The translations under genes were made by a program, and so were the position numbers. Shown here in pieces: positions 10,364 through 19,512 of a stretch of 23,424 nt of DNA; within the stretch, counting starts at the first letter, position 1, and each line of letters starts with the position of its first letter. Source of the stretch: Chara braunii (Eukaryota; Streptophyta; Charophyceae; Charales; Characeae); contig BFEA01000133.1 of NCBI GenBank assembly GCA_003427395.1, positions 2,752,739 through 2,776,162 on the forward strand, given 5' to 3'. Under the pieces are notes generated by a model, which saw only the letters and a program-made list of their open reading frames with translations, searched no databases and was not told the origin of the DNA.

Positions 10364-10580
10364 AGACAAAGCAAAGTGTTTATTCCATCCACCTCCACTT
10401 AGAGTAGCCTGAAGATAAGTTGGGAGGCCTACCTGGTGGGACCTGCGGAGGATCTCCTGTGCTAAGTCCAATCATGGTGGACAACTTCCCTATGCAGGGC
10501 TTGATTGACCTTTCCGAGTTGTTGGGCCCGCTGTTTCGAGTTTTGTTTCCCTGGGCTTCGGGAGAATAAGCACCTCCCGT
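9745..10580 (+). other. Chromovirus untranslated leader with a 32-base poly(A) run
   Basis: The leader lies between the 5' LTR and the first gag ATG and has no conserved open frame. A pure run of 32 A fills 10331-10362, flanked by related sequences (ACAGACAGAG before, CAGACAAAGC after), which may mean slippage or a small retroposed A-tail. Confidence 0.7.
9749..9760 (+). promoter_or_regulatory. Possible primer-binding site, initiator tRNA-Met type
   Basis: TCGTATCGGAGC starts four bases after the 5' LTR. It matches the plant initiator-methionine tRNA primer site TGGTATCAGAGC at ten of twelve positions. The position fits minus-strand priming. Two mismatches, one of them next to the CCA end, make it either decayed or a different tRNA. 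Confidence 0.5.
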
Positions 10581-11825
10581 ATGATGATGCGCTCAGGAGC
10601 AGTGAAGCCAGGGCCCACACCTGCTGAGAAGGCTGAGATTGACCGCCGGCAGGCCGAAAAGAAAAAGGAGAGAGAAGAAAGGAAGAAAAAGAAAGAAGAA
10701 GAAATAAAGAAAAAGGCCTAGATAGAAGAAGAAGATTTGAAGAAGTTAAAAGAGAAGTTAGACCAAGAGTTGAAGGAAGAATTGCAGACTATCGAAGAAG
10801 AAGAAGTAGAGTCTGAGGAAGGGGGAGAAAGACTTGTCAAGCGGCATGCAAGAAGAGGTGAAACCAGCCAAACAGCGGGGTGAACTGGATGTCAAACCGC
10901 TGGACTGGTACGACCAGTACACTTATTCCAGTGACAGACCTGAAGAAACAGAAGAAGAAAGGGACATATTCGTTGCAAGATTGGCGACTGTTACAGATCA
11001 AAAGGAGAGAGATCTCATGCTTGAAGAAAAACGCGCCAAGCTGCACAGTAAAATGTTAGCAGCAAAGCGGAAGGAACTTGATGAAAGAAAGAAATTACAA
11101 GCAGAGGGAGCAAGATTGGATATCGAGCTGCAGGCACAGAAAGACAAACAGGCAGCCACCGTACACACGAATTGCTCTCTTGATTGAAACAGTCCTCCAT
11201 ACCAAGCAAGAAGTAGCCGCAATCAACCGGACCCTACAAAAAGTTGAAAGCCATCAACACGAATTTGGAAGTGTCTGGAATACCTTTCTGCAAAAGTCCG
11301 CCCAAGACGTAGATCTGCATATTCAATCTTATATTAAGAAATTAGATGATCACATCACCCAAACCTTCACTCCGGCCGTGATTGAAAAGATAGTGCAATG
11401 CAGCGGCGGAGGAGGAGGCGGTGATGGAGACGGGAATGGAGGCAATGGAGATAAGAAAGGAAAGGGAGTGCTCCGAGAAGGAGGAGCAGGGCCAAAGTAA
11501 TAAGATTAAAGTCAACATTCCATGGACTTACACGGGTAAGGAGGAGGAAAGTGTGTTGCATCGGATGGCGGCAGTAGAGTCCTATGTTTATGGGCAACGG
11601 ATTCCATATTGGGATAGAGTTCTGATGGCCACTTCGTGCATGGCCGACGATGCAATGAGCTTCGCCATTTTGCTACAAAAGGAAGCGGGTTGCAGTTCAA
11701 TGGTGGAATACTCCCAACAAACCCGTATTGAGGAATTTCTCAAAGCCATCAGGGAAAGGTTTGAAGATAAGAATCTAGCACGAAGAATTAAAATATTAAT
11801 ATTGAACCTTCTCGATAGAAAATGA
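10581..11825 (+). pseudogene. Chromovirus gag, N-terminal and capsid regions, broken
   Basis: Gag would build the virus-like particle. The likely start is the ATG triplet at 10581-10589. The N-terminal part is a highly charged Lys/Glu coiled coil (EKKKEREERKKKKEEE) with in-frame TAG at 10719-10721. Homologous sense then moves to frame 1 (about 10830-11155, with DVKPLDWYDQYTY), frame 2 (about 11160-11480, a second helical region ending in a glycine run) and frame 3 (from about 11480). That last part (IPWTYTGKEEESVLHRM, FLKAIRERFEDKNLARR) has the character of a Ty3-type capsid domain. TGA at 11823-11825 interrupts it. Frame order was judged by continuity of composition, without alignment. Confidence 0.75.
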
Positions 11826-12619
11826 AAAAGTACTTCAGCGCTTAAAGCGACCATGGATTAACTACTACAATGCAGTGAACATGGATTGACCCCCGCTCAA
11901 ATTTTGAACAGCTTTGCATGCGCACTACCCGACCCCGTCCGAACTCAGTTGTATCCCCGTACCAAAGAGGAGAGGATGACATATGAAAAGTTCAGTAAGA
12001 TTGCCTTAGATCATGCTGGTTTCTTGGTTGAGGCCAATTATTGCCATTACTGGAAAGATCTGCAAGCGGGAAGGAAATCGCAAAACCGCACTATCTCAGG
12101 GTCAATACCTGGAAAAGACAACCTCCTTCTGACCTTTGAAGAAGGAGGTGTCGAATCACTTTCTTGGGACCAAATAGACTATGGTCTAGAGGAAGGACCC
12201 AACGGGTTGGTAACTCAGGAGGGGAGTTACGCAGCCGTTGCAGCCCGCGGGGGCGACAAGGAAGAGGACGTGGCCGAGGAAGAGGAGGCCGCGGACGTGG
12301 TGGAAGAGGACCCGGTCCCCAGAGGGGTGGTGGCGAAGGTAGCTACTACGTAGGTGAAAGGGGCAATGGTCCCTCGCAAGGTGGCCGTGGTTACAATTTT
12401 ATCTGGGGAAGAGGAAGAGGCACTTGGTACAACAAGTGGGATAAGCTATACCCACCTCATCCAGGTCTACTCAAAGGGGAACCTTGGAAGAGACTGGGAA
12501 TTACAGAAAAGGTTTGGCAAGAAAGAAAAGTTGCTGACCAGTGTTTTAAATGTGGGGACCCCGACCACATTGTTCCTTATTGCCCTGACTATAGGATAGC
12601 AAAAGGGAACAGCCAATAG
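11826..12619 (+). pseudogene. Chromovirus gag, C-terminal capsid and nucleocapsid
   Basis: Frame 3 continues past TAA at 11859-11861 with LTPAQILNSFACALPDPVR and ERMTYEKFSKIALDHAG, a capsid C-terminal region. Near 12235 the reading passes to frame 2 and becomes an Arg-Gly-rich stretch (GRGRGRGRGGRGRGGRG). A single CCHC zinc knuckle follows (CFKCGDPDHIVPYC, C-x2-C-x4-H-x4-C) near 12541-12582. Both are RNA-binding nucleocapsid features. The stop is TAG at 12617-12619. Pairing an RGG box with one knuckle is plausible for plant chromoviruses. Confidence 0.85.
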
Positions 12620-12844
12620 AGGTCTCAATTGCCTCTACAGGGACTTCGGGTGTTGAAAAAAATAAATCCTCCCATTCGAAGGTCCCACTGGCAGAAACTG
12701 AAGAGGTAGACAGTCCCCATCTAGTACACTGTCCAGAGGTGGCAAGCATATGCATCTCTCTAGATGGACCCCTCGCTGGCATGGGTGATGAGTTTGACCG
12801 CTCGTCGCCGAGCCTGGACTGAGATGAAAAGATAAAGAGGACAC

Positions 12845-13480
12845 TTGATAATTACAGATCTTGAAATCAATGAAGTAAGAGTAGGAGGAATGATAGATAG
12901 TGTTTCTACACGCAGCTACATAAGTAAGATAGGTTTGCAAAAGCTGCGACTCGGGCTAAAGGTTAAGCAATTAAATGAGCCCGTAATGAGTAAGTTGGCT
13001 AATAGTACTGTAATTGTAATGGATAGGTATGTTGAAGGGGTCCAGGTATACTTCTGGCTCGAAACAGAGGGGAAGGTGGAACGCGTTCTCCACTCTCTGG
13101 CTCTTGGTGGAAGATAATCTTCCCTTTGACATTCTCCTAGGCATAGATTGGGGAGAAGCTGCAAATGCGGATATAAAGATGAGGAGTCATGAATGTTGGC
13201 TCCCTAGTCCGCAAGGTGGAAAGAAGAGGATCCGCCTTTTTCATGAATCAGGTAAAGAAAGCAGCTTAGCTCATTGTTGTATGAGTGCCCCCGCGTTCGC
13301 TCGCCATGTGAAAAGGTATAACTTGTATGATCAAGTTTTCGTTGCATATGTGCGCCCAGTAAAGGAGGGTGAAGCTAAAGAAGAGGCAAAATCCCCTGAG
13401 TTTGAAAGAGTTCGCAGACGTGGCAGAATCCCCAAGTGGTGTGGTAGAACGACCAATTAAACATCACATTCAAATCATAC
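12845..13480 (+). pseudogene. Chromovirus aspartic protease and pol linker
   Basis: The retropepsin domain is split over two frames. Frame 2 (12845-13117) contains GGMIDSVSTRSYIS, where the usual catalytic triad Asp-Ser/Thr-Gly has become Asp-Ser-Val. Frame 3 (about 13100-13460) contains PFDILLGIDWG, the conserved second half, with the Asp intact. Loss of the Gly in the catalytic loop should impair activity, in addition to the frameshift. From about 13420 the linker reads in frame 1 (ERPIKHHIQIIP) up to the hAT target site. The intervening part 12620-12844 shows no clear domain. Confidence 0.82.
13473..13480. repeat. 8-bp target-site duplication of the hAT element, left copy
   Basis: AATCATAC directly precedes the element and is exactly repeated at 15065-15072. 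Removing one copy and the element restores the pol reading frame across the site, which confirms the boundaries. Confidence 0.93.
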
Positions 13481-14386
13481 CAGAGAGTGCAAATGGGTAA
13501 CCGTTGCCCGTACCCGGACGTACCCAACTGTAACCGTCAGGTTACGGGCGGGTATGGGTACCCCTTCCGAAGGGGGAGTTGGGTATGGGTAGGCACAAAC
13601 AAAAGGTGGTGGTTGTTAGGGCGGGCACAATTGTCCTTTTTGGAGATCATGGGTGGGTAGGGGCAGGTAGGGGTACAGGTAAAAAAAAACAAATTGGGTA
13701 TGGGCGGCCAGAAGAAAAAAAAAGAGACGGGTATGGGCAGGTACGGGTGACCAAAATAAAAAAGGGGTAGGTACAGGCGGGTAGAATATCCCATCGGGTA
13801 CCGTGGTATACCCGATGTCAGTCTTGTAGCTTTGCAGGCTTTGTATTTTTGCTCATGTGTGACGCTTTTCTCATATTCCAAATTTCTCGCTTTCCCATGA
13901 AGCAAACGTTTTTTCTCATAAGGGTGAATTTTATCTCTTCATTTTTTATTCTTTTTTTTTTTTTTTTCCATACTATTTTCATATGTGTGTAACCCTGTGT
14001 ATGTAATATTTATGTGTATCTCTGTGTGTGTTGTGTGTGCATGTGTGTGTGAGAGAGTGTACGTGTGTGTAACGAGACTTGTACACTAGTGCCTCAACTA
14101 GGGCTGAATGGGGGGGCCCATTTAGCGTCAGTGCCCACGTCCGCTGTCTGGTCAGGTTGCTCCAATAGAGACTGATGTTCCTCACATGAGGTAAGATAGA
14201 AAAGGAGTGGGGGTGCGCTAGGAGATATATCAAGAGAGGTGGTAGGATAGGAGTCTCGTGAGAATGAAAAAAAAAAAAAAAAAAAAGTGTGTGCGACAGA
14301 CCGAGGGTTGTTGCTTTTGCAGATGCTATACAGGAAGCATAGGCTGCTGTAGCACCAGATGCATCCAAAGGAGCATCAGAGTGACC

Positions 14387-14440
14387 AGATGTAACAACTG
14401 TTGCTGTTGCGGCAGTAGCTGCAGCAGCTGCCACATCTCG
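14387..14440. repeat. GCTGCA-type trinucleotide-rich patch in the hAT element
   Basis: This short GC-richer patch reads as an alanine-rich stretch on the minus strand and a Cys/Ser-rich one on the plus strand. It contrasts with the surrounding simple sequence. It might be captured host exon sequence or just a degenerate trinucleotide repeat; I cannot separate the two. Confidence 0.35.
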
Positions 14441-14515
14441 AAAACAGTAAAATAAAATAATAATACTAATAATAATAAAAGTTACCACGTGAATCCTATG
14501 ACGTCCAGGGGGTTG

Positions 14516-14790
14516 GGAACAGTTGGCGACGGTTAAGGACAACTAGGGGCGCTTAGGGATAGTTAGGAACAGTTAGGGGCGGTTAAAAAAAAAAAGGGAA
14601 AAAAAAAACGTAGGGGTGGTTAGGGACAGTTAGGGACAGTTAGGGGCGGTAAGGGACAGTTACAGGCGGTTAGGGACAGTTAGGGGCGGTTATGGGCAGT
14701 TAGGTGAGGGTCGATAACGAGCAAAGGTGGTTACGGGTGGGTGCATACAATTATGGGTAGGCACGGATGGGTACAGGTAAAAAAAACTTG
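14516..14790 (+). repeat. Degenerate 10-bp tandem repeats, GTTAGGG type, in the hAT right arm
   Basis: Units alternate between GTTAGGGACA and GTTAGGGGCG, with variants and two short A-rich interruptions near 14585-14610. They lie in the subterminal zone of the hAT-like element, and related GGGTA motifs continue to its right end. They contain the letters TTAGGG but the 10-bp spacing is not telomeric. The best reading is clustered binding sites for the transposase, by analogy with known hAT elements. Confidence 0.75.
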
Positions 14791-15064
14791 GGTAGGGTAG
14801 GGTATGGGTGGTTAACAAACAGTTTGGGTTCAGGTGGCCATGGGTGGTTTTGAAAAAAATTGTTCATGGGTAGGTATGGCCAGTTACACGCTGATGAAGT
14901 TCAGGTAGGGTAGGTCTGTGTATAGTTTTTTTTTTTTTTTCGCAGGTGGAGATGGGTAAAGGTCCGGCAAGCCAGGTATACAATGGGTATGGGTGGTTAG
15001 CTTTCAGAGAGGGTGTGGTTAGGTCAGGTACAGGTATTACTAAAAATCCCAGTTGCGAACTCTG

Positions 15065-15072
15065 AATCATAC
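15065..15072. repeat. 8-bp target-site duplication of the hAT element, right copy
   Basis: AATCATAC is identical to the left copy at 13473-13480. The pol frame resumes here with sense continuing into the RT. Confidence 0.93.
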
Positions 15073-15656
15073 CAGGAAGCTCGATTCCTAAGGGGGCTAT
15101 CTATAGGATGTCACCAAAAGAGTTGGATGAACTGCGAACCCAGCTTGATGAGTTGTTGGAAAAGGGGTGGATAAAACCTAGCTCCTCGCCCTATGGTGCA
15201 CCTGTACTATTCGTGCCAAAAAAAAACGGCGGGGTACGCACGTGTATAGATTATAGAAGGCTGAATGATATAACCGTTAAAAATGTTGAGCCATTACCAA
15301 GAATCAACGATTTGTTGGATCGAGTGCAAGGTAGCAAATACTTCACCAAGATTGATATGAAGTCTGGCTACCACCAGATTGAAGTAGAGCCAGAAGACCA
15401 ATACAAAACTGCCTTTAGAACAAGGTATGGGCATTATGAGTTTATTGTGTTGCCCTTTGGTCTTACGAATGCACCTGCAACTTTCCAAAGCACTATGAAT
15501 GAGCTTTTCCGCGAATGGCTTGATAAATTTGTCGTTATATATCTTGATGATATTTTGATTTTTAGCAAGAGTTTGAGTGAACATTGTGAGCACCTTGGAC
15601 TTGTGCTAAATAAGTTGTGCGAAGAAAAATTGAAGTTAAAACCCAAAGAAGTGTGA
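15066..15656 (+). pseudogene. Chromovirus reverse transcriptase domain
   Basis: The frame-3 reading is uninterrupted from the hAT scar to TGA at 15654-15656. It shows the canonical Ty3/gypsy RT series: ELDELLEKGWIKPSSSPYG, VRTCIDYRRLND, motif A YFTKIDMKSGYHQI, motif B LPFGLTNAPATFQ, and motif C VIYLDDILIFS. The catalytic aspartates of motifs A and C are all present, so this domain is the best preserved of pol. Sense then shifts to frame 1 near 15645, where the pol connection follows. An internal ATG at 15108 is not a true start; the domain is normally released from a Gag-Pol polyprotein. Confidence 0.95.
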
Positions 15657-16340
15657 TTGGGCTAAGCGGCAGGTTTTGTATTTAGGGCATGTGCTTGATG
15701 GTGATGGTATCAAACCGGAAGATTCCAAAATTGCAGCCATTAGAGATTGGTCGAACCCCCGCACTTTGACTGAGTTGCGGTCGTTCCTTGGGCTAGCCAA
15801 CTATTATCGGAAGTTCGTCAAACACTTAACGATAATCGTTGCACCCGTTCGCAGATTGCTTAAGAAGGAAACTAACTGGAAGTGCGATTCAGACTGCACG
15901 GCTTCGTTCAAACGCCTAAAGAAATGTCTAATTAACTATCCGATTCTGAAGGTCGTTGATCCTTCTTTGCCCTTTGTCGTCACAACCGACGCCAGTCAGT
16001 ATGGGATAGGTGCCGTACTCCAACAAGATGATGGGAATGGGTACCGACCTGTTAAATTTATGTCTCAATGACTGCCTAATGAGAAGGTCGCCGCTTCCAC
16101 GTATAAGAGGGAGTTATATGCTCTCAGAGAAGTTCTTGATCATTGGCGACACTATCTCCTATGAAGACACTTCAAAGTGTACTCATATCATGAGACACTT
16201 CGCTGGCTCAAAACGCAAGTGCGGATGACACCTAAGTTGACTAGGTGGGCCGCCGAAATCGACCAATATGACTTTGAGTTAAAGCCAGTCAAGGGTAAGT
16301 ACAACGTTGTTGCTGATGCATTGAGTCGAAGATCTGACTT
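15645..16340 (+). pseudogene. Chromovirus RT connection and RNase H domains
   Basis: Frame 1 begins with CDWAKRQVLYLGHVLDGDG and LRSFLGLANYYRKFV, the RT thumb/connection region. RNase H then shows the first Asp in FVVTTDASQYGIGAVL, the Glu in STYKRELYAL and a late Asp in VVADALSRR. The segment that normally reads S/TDHETLRWL is SYHETLRWL here, so the Asp has become Tyr. Two in-frame TGA stops lie at 16069-16071 and 16162-16164. RNase H would degrade the RNA strand of the RNA-DNA hybrid; with one metal-ligand position lost and two stops this copy should not. Confidence 0.9.
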
Positions 16341-17726
16341 TTTCGGTGTCGTTGTGACATACTTAGATATGGGCACCAATTTGCAAGATAAAATTAGAAA
16401 TACGTATTCCACGGATCCTGTCTATGGCGCTATGATTAAACGTGTACAAGAAGCGCCCCAAGAGTTTCCTAACTACCGAGTTACTCACGGACTGTTGTTT
16501 GAACAAACAGACGTGCATGACCGACTTTGCATTCCAAATATGGAAGAGATCAAAAGCTTGATCTTGGGGAATGCCATGACACTGAAGGTCATTTCGGCTG
16601 GAAGAAGACTTATGCAGGCCTATTGCGTTCCTATACATGGCCTCGCATGAAAGCTGATTACATTGCCTATGTGCAAGGTTGCCAAGTCTGCCAAAGAAAC
16701 AAAAGCACAACACAACCTCCCCTTGGACTACTAAAGCCCTTGCCAATTCCAACAGGTCCAGGAGACTCTGTATCCATTGACTTTATGGATACCAAGGTGA
16801 AAAGCAGGAATGGAAAGACGCAAGTCATGGTTATTGCTGACAGATTTAGTAAATATGTTGTATTTGTAGCATTACCAGTGGAAGCAAAGACTGAATTAGT
16901 AATCCGAGAATTATTTAACCATTGGGTAAAAGATTATGGACATCAATTAACGATTGTGAGTGACAGAGATTCGCGTTTCACAAGTGAACAATGGCAACAA
17001 CTCGTGAATGTCTATGGCTCTAAGTTAACTACGTCATCAAGTAGACACCCTGAGACAAATGGCCAGACTAAGCAAATGAACAAGATTTTGCAGCAGACAT
17101 TGCGCATGTACATCCCCCCCGGCCAGATTGACTGGGATGAGCATTTGCCCAAAGTTGCTAGTGCCTGTAACAACTCTGTTCACCTATCTACATGCAAAAC
17201 TCCAATGAAACTCCATTTGGGATGGAGACCACGTACACCCATTGATTGTTTGAATCCGGATCAAGTACATAAGCTTCTTCTAGGGACAAGTGAGTTTGCA
17301 ATACAGTATCAACGAGATATTGAAAAGGTAAAGGAAAATATAGTAAAGGCACAACACCAAATGGTGGAACAAGCAAATAAGCATAGAAGCCCATCTCAAT
17401 TCGCTGTAGGTGATTTGGTGTGGGTTAAGTCCAAAGAGTTTGCTCCTCAGGAGAACATTTCTCAAAAGTTACTACCCGCCTACAGAGGACCTTGGCAGAT
17501 TCTTGATGTGATTGGAGAGGTAGATGGACCTTCTTATGTCGTTGAGATTCCTCTACATTTGCATACGTATCCGGTGTTTCACGCCTCAAAGCTTCTACCT
17601 TTCGTGACAAATGAATTATTTCCCAATCGCCAATCTGCGATACCTCCTAGTATGGATGGGAAATATGACGTGGATAAGATTATTGCTGAAAGCACTTTCC
17701 AAACCGGACGAAGAGGCAAACCCCAG
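16341..17726 (+). pseudogene. Chromovirus integrase
   Basis: The linker in frame 1 passes to frame 3 near 16565, where the HHCC zinc domain begins (ECHDTEGHFGWKKTYAGLL, then CQVCQRNK). The catalytic core shows Asp in VSIDFMD and Asp in IVSDRDSRFTSEQW. The Glu expected 35 residues after the second Asp is Lys, in the sequence GQTKQMN, with the codon AAG at 17070-17072. The C-terminal GPY/F-type module is intact (VGDLVWVKSKEF, LLPAYRGPWQILDVIG, FHASKLLPF). The reading from 16527 is continuous for 400 codons. The changed third acidic residue should abolish strand transfer. Confidence 0.92.
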
Positions 17727-17867
17727 TGACAATATAAAGTAAGATTCGCCTATCAAGACCCAAGTGAAGATCGCTGGTTTACAAGAGAACATTTACTTTA
17801 GTCTGCACCTCAGATTGTATCTGCATATGAGAAAGCTACGAAAGGAATAAGTATTATTGATAGATGA
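17650..17867 (+). pseudogene. C-terminal chromodomain of the chromovirus integrase
   Basis: After the GPY/F module the frame-3 reading contains DVDKIIAESTFQTGR, YKVRFAYQDPSEDRWFTRE and SAPQIVSAYEK. This is the spacing of a chromodomain: a beta strand, the W-containing strand and the C-terminal helix. Such domains bring the integration complex to histone marks. Two in-frame stops, TGA at 17727-17729 and TAG at 17799-17801, interrupt it before the natural end TGA at 17865-17867. The match was recognised by pattern, not by alignment. Confidence 0.82.
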
Positions 17868-17907
17868 AGGTTTTCTCAGAGGACTTCGAATCTAGGCCGG
17901 CGAGAGT
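17868..17907 (+). promoter_or_regulatory. Region before the 3' LTR (polypurine tract position)
   Basis: Plus-strand priming normally uses a purine run right before the 3' LTR. Only a short purine run, GAGAG at 17902-17906 and a T after it, is seen here. The tract is either weak or decayed. Confidence 0.35.
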
Positions 17908-18895
17908 AAAAGGGCCTTTACCCGATGCAGCCCCTGATCGACGAAAGCAACATATTGGGGTTCCTCGCCCAGAGCCCAATTCGTGAAAGCAAATCAAAAG
18001 ACTTGTTCTCCGAGTCAAAAGTCACATCCTAACAAAAGCAAAGGACATTGTCAAAGGGCACATTTGTGCCTCTGGACGAACAGTTGCAATATCTAAATAT
18101 TTTGAGTCATATCTGTTCATCCAGGGGGTGTACAAGTCATGTCTATTCCTACAGGGATGTGTCTGTACGTGCAATCAAATGTGTCTGTTCGTGCAGTAGG
18201 AATGTATGTTCGTGCAAAAGATGTGTCTGTCTAAAAGGAAGTCAAAGAGTTCAGTCCCAATTCGGATTCAAGTCAGAAAGGAAGTCTAGATTCAGATTAA
18301 GAGTCCGAAATCAAAGCCTAGAGGCCGCAGCAGCAGCAACCCTTGAAGGAAAAAGGTCTGGGACACATACACAGAGGCTGGGACTGGGAAAGGACCCAAG
18401 ACAGACAGAATTCAGCCCTCGTTTGGGGAGGCCAGCACTAAAAGAAGCGAGACTGCCTCCCCCCAAGGCAGATTTCCACTGGCATTGATGCGTGGAAGTG
18501 CTGCGGCACTTGTGCGCTAGCTGGCTGGACAGGTGCTGGCTGAAGGAGAGCTGCGCCAAGAAGAAGAGAGGTTGGGCGCTGGGTGCAGGGAAGCCATAGC
18601 TGCGCCAGCTTATGTTAGTAGTAGAGAGTTAGTGAGTAGGATATCAGTGATTGACATTCAAAGTAGATCTTCGTAGGTGAGAGTGTGCATACAGAGTGAA
18701 GAGAGAGAACCAAGACATAGTTCTAGAGAGAGAGAGAAGACAGGGCGTAAGTCTGGATATGGTGGACACTTACCTGTTGCGCCACACTTGAGATCTAAAG
18801 GAGGACGCTGGTTGAGCCAGGTCCCATGTTGTTGTATGATGAGGAGACTTACCCCTTGTTGGCGATGAACTATGGAACTCGTGATACTCTTCGTA

Positions 18896-18899
18896 TTAA
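18896..18899. repeat. TTAA target duplication, left copy
   Basis: The 5' LTR gives the empty site: GTATTAAGTGACAT carries one TTAA, while the 3' LTR carries one on each side of the insertion (18896-18899 and 19908-19911). A duplicated TA would fit equally, because TTAA is a palindrome. Confidence 0.9.
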
Positions 18900-19206
18900 A
18901 CCACCGCTCCCCCCCGCAGTCTAAAGTAGGGGGGACCGGTAGGGCGATTTTTGGAACAGGCGGCTGACCTACCGGTAGCAGGGACTGCCACGACCTGTGG
19001 AGGGGTCTGAAACGTGCCAGTATGTACAGTAAAGAAAGGAAGTTTTTTTTTTTTTCTTCTTGAGAAGCATAAAAAAAAAAAAAAAATGCTTCTAAAAAAA
19101 AGAAGCATTTCGAAGTGGCGGCCCGCTGTTTCAACAACCTATGGCGACTTTCCAAGTTGGGGCCAGCCTGTTCAAAAACCTACAACGAGCACAAAAGAAA
19201 AACAAT

Positions 19207-19327
19207 GGGCCTCGCTCACTACTCTCGAAATGTGCAAAACGAGAGTGAATCTTCCGCTAGAATATGGAAAGATGCACCGCCATGATTTTTGTCTTTTGTG
19301 CATGTTGGGAATAGTGCAGCGAGGCCC
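19207..19327. repeat. Hairpin unit 1 inside the TTAA element
   Basis: A 121-bp unit begins GGGCCTCGCTCACTACTCTC and ends with the near-complement AATAGTGCAGCGAGGCCC. Its interior (ACGAGAGTGAATCTTCC) is shared with hairpin unit 2. The arms pair imperfectly. It may be flanked by AAT on both sides. Confidence 0.85.
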
Positions 19328-19368
19328 AATATGCCCGTGCATCTTTCCATTTCCTAGCAAAAGATTAA

Positions 19369-19512
19369 GGGCCTCGCTGCACTACTCTCAGGGCCTCGCT
19401 GCACTACTCTCGAAATGCGCAAAACGAGAGTGAATCTTCCACAAGAATATGGAGATATACACGGCGATGATTTTTGTTTTCAGTGCATGTCGAGAGTAGT
19501 GCAGCGAGGCCC
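19369..19512. repeat. Hairpin unit 2 inside the TTAA element, with a tandem extra arm
   Basis: The segment 19391-19512 has perfectly complementary 21-base arms (19391-19411 and 19492-19512) around an interior like that of unit 1. The same 21-base arm also stands alone just before it at 19369-19389. With unit 1 this makes five copies of one module, three direct and two inverted. Confidence 0.88.

Larger units (their letters stand above)
13481..15064. mobile_element. Non-autonomous hAT-like DNA transposon nested in pol
   Basis: The 1584-bp insert is bracketed by a perfect 8-bp duplication, the hallmark of the hAT superfamily. Its ends are imperfect inverted repeats: CAGAGAGTGCAAATGGG on the left, and CAGAGTTCGCAACTGGG when the right end is read on the complement (13 of 17 identical). 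Subterminal regions hold repeated GGGTA/TACCC-type motifs on the left (13497-13800) and TTAGGG-containing motifs on the right (14516-14790), as expected of transposase-binding clusters. I found no transposase domain, so it depends on a partner element. The middle carries GT repeats near 14020-14070, homopolymers, and a TAA-rich stretch near 14450-14480. Confidence 0.9.

Noticed and set aside
13979-14542. A 187-codon minus-strand frame in the hAT element
   Set aside because: It is made of GT-repeat, poly-Phe and poly-Ala stretches with no transposase motif. A captured exon in the alanine-rich part is possible but unsupported.
14516-14790. TTAGGG letters as an internal telomere
   Set aside because: The period is 10 bp with alternating units, and the array lies within a transposon arm.
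18048-18488. A 146-codon frame in the 3' LTR
   Set aside because: The equivalent part of the 5' LTR does not keep the frame, and LTRs of this class are normally non-coding.
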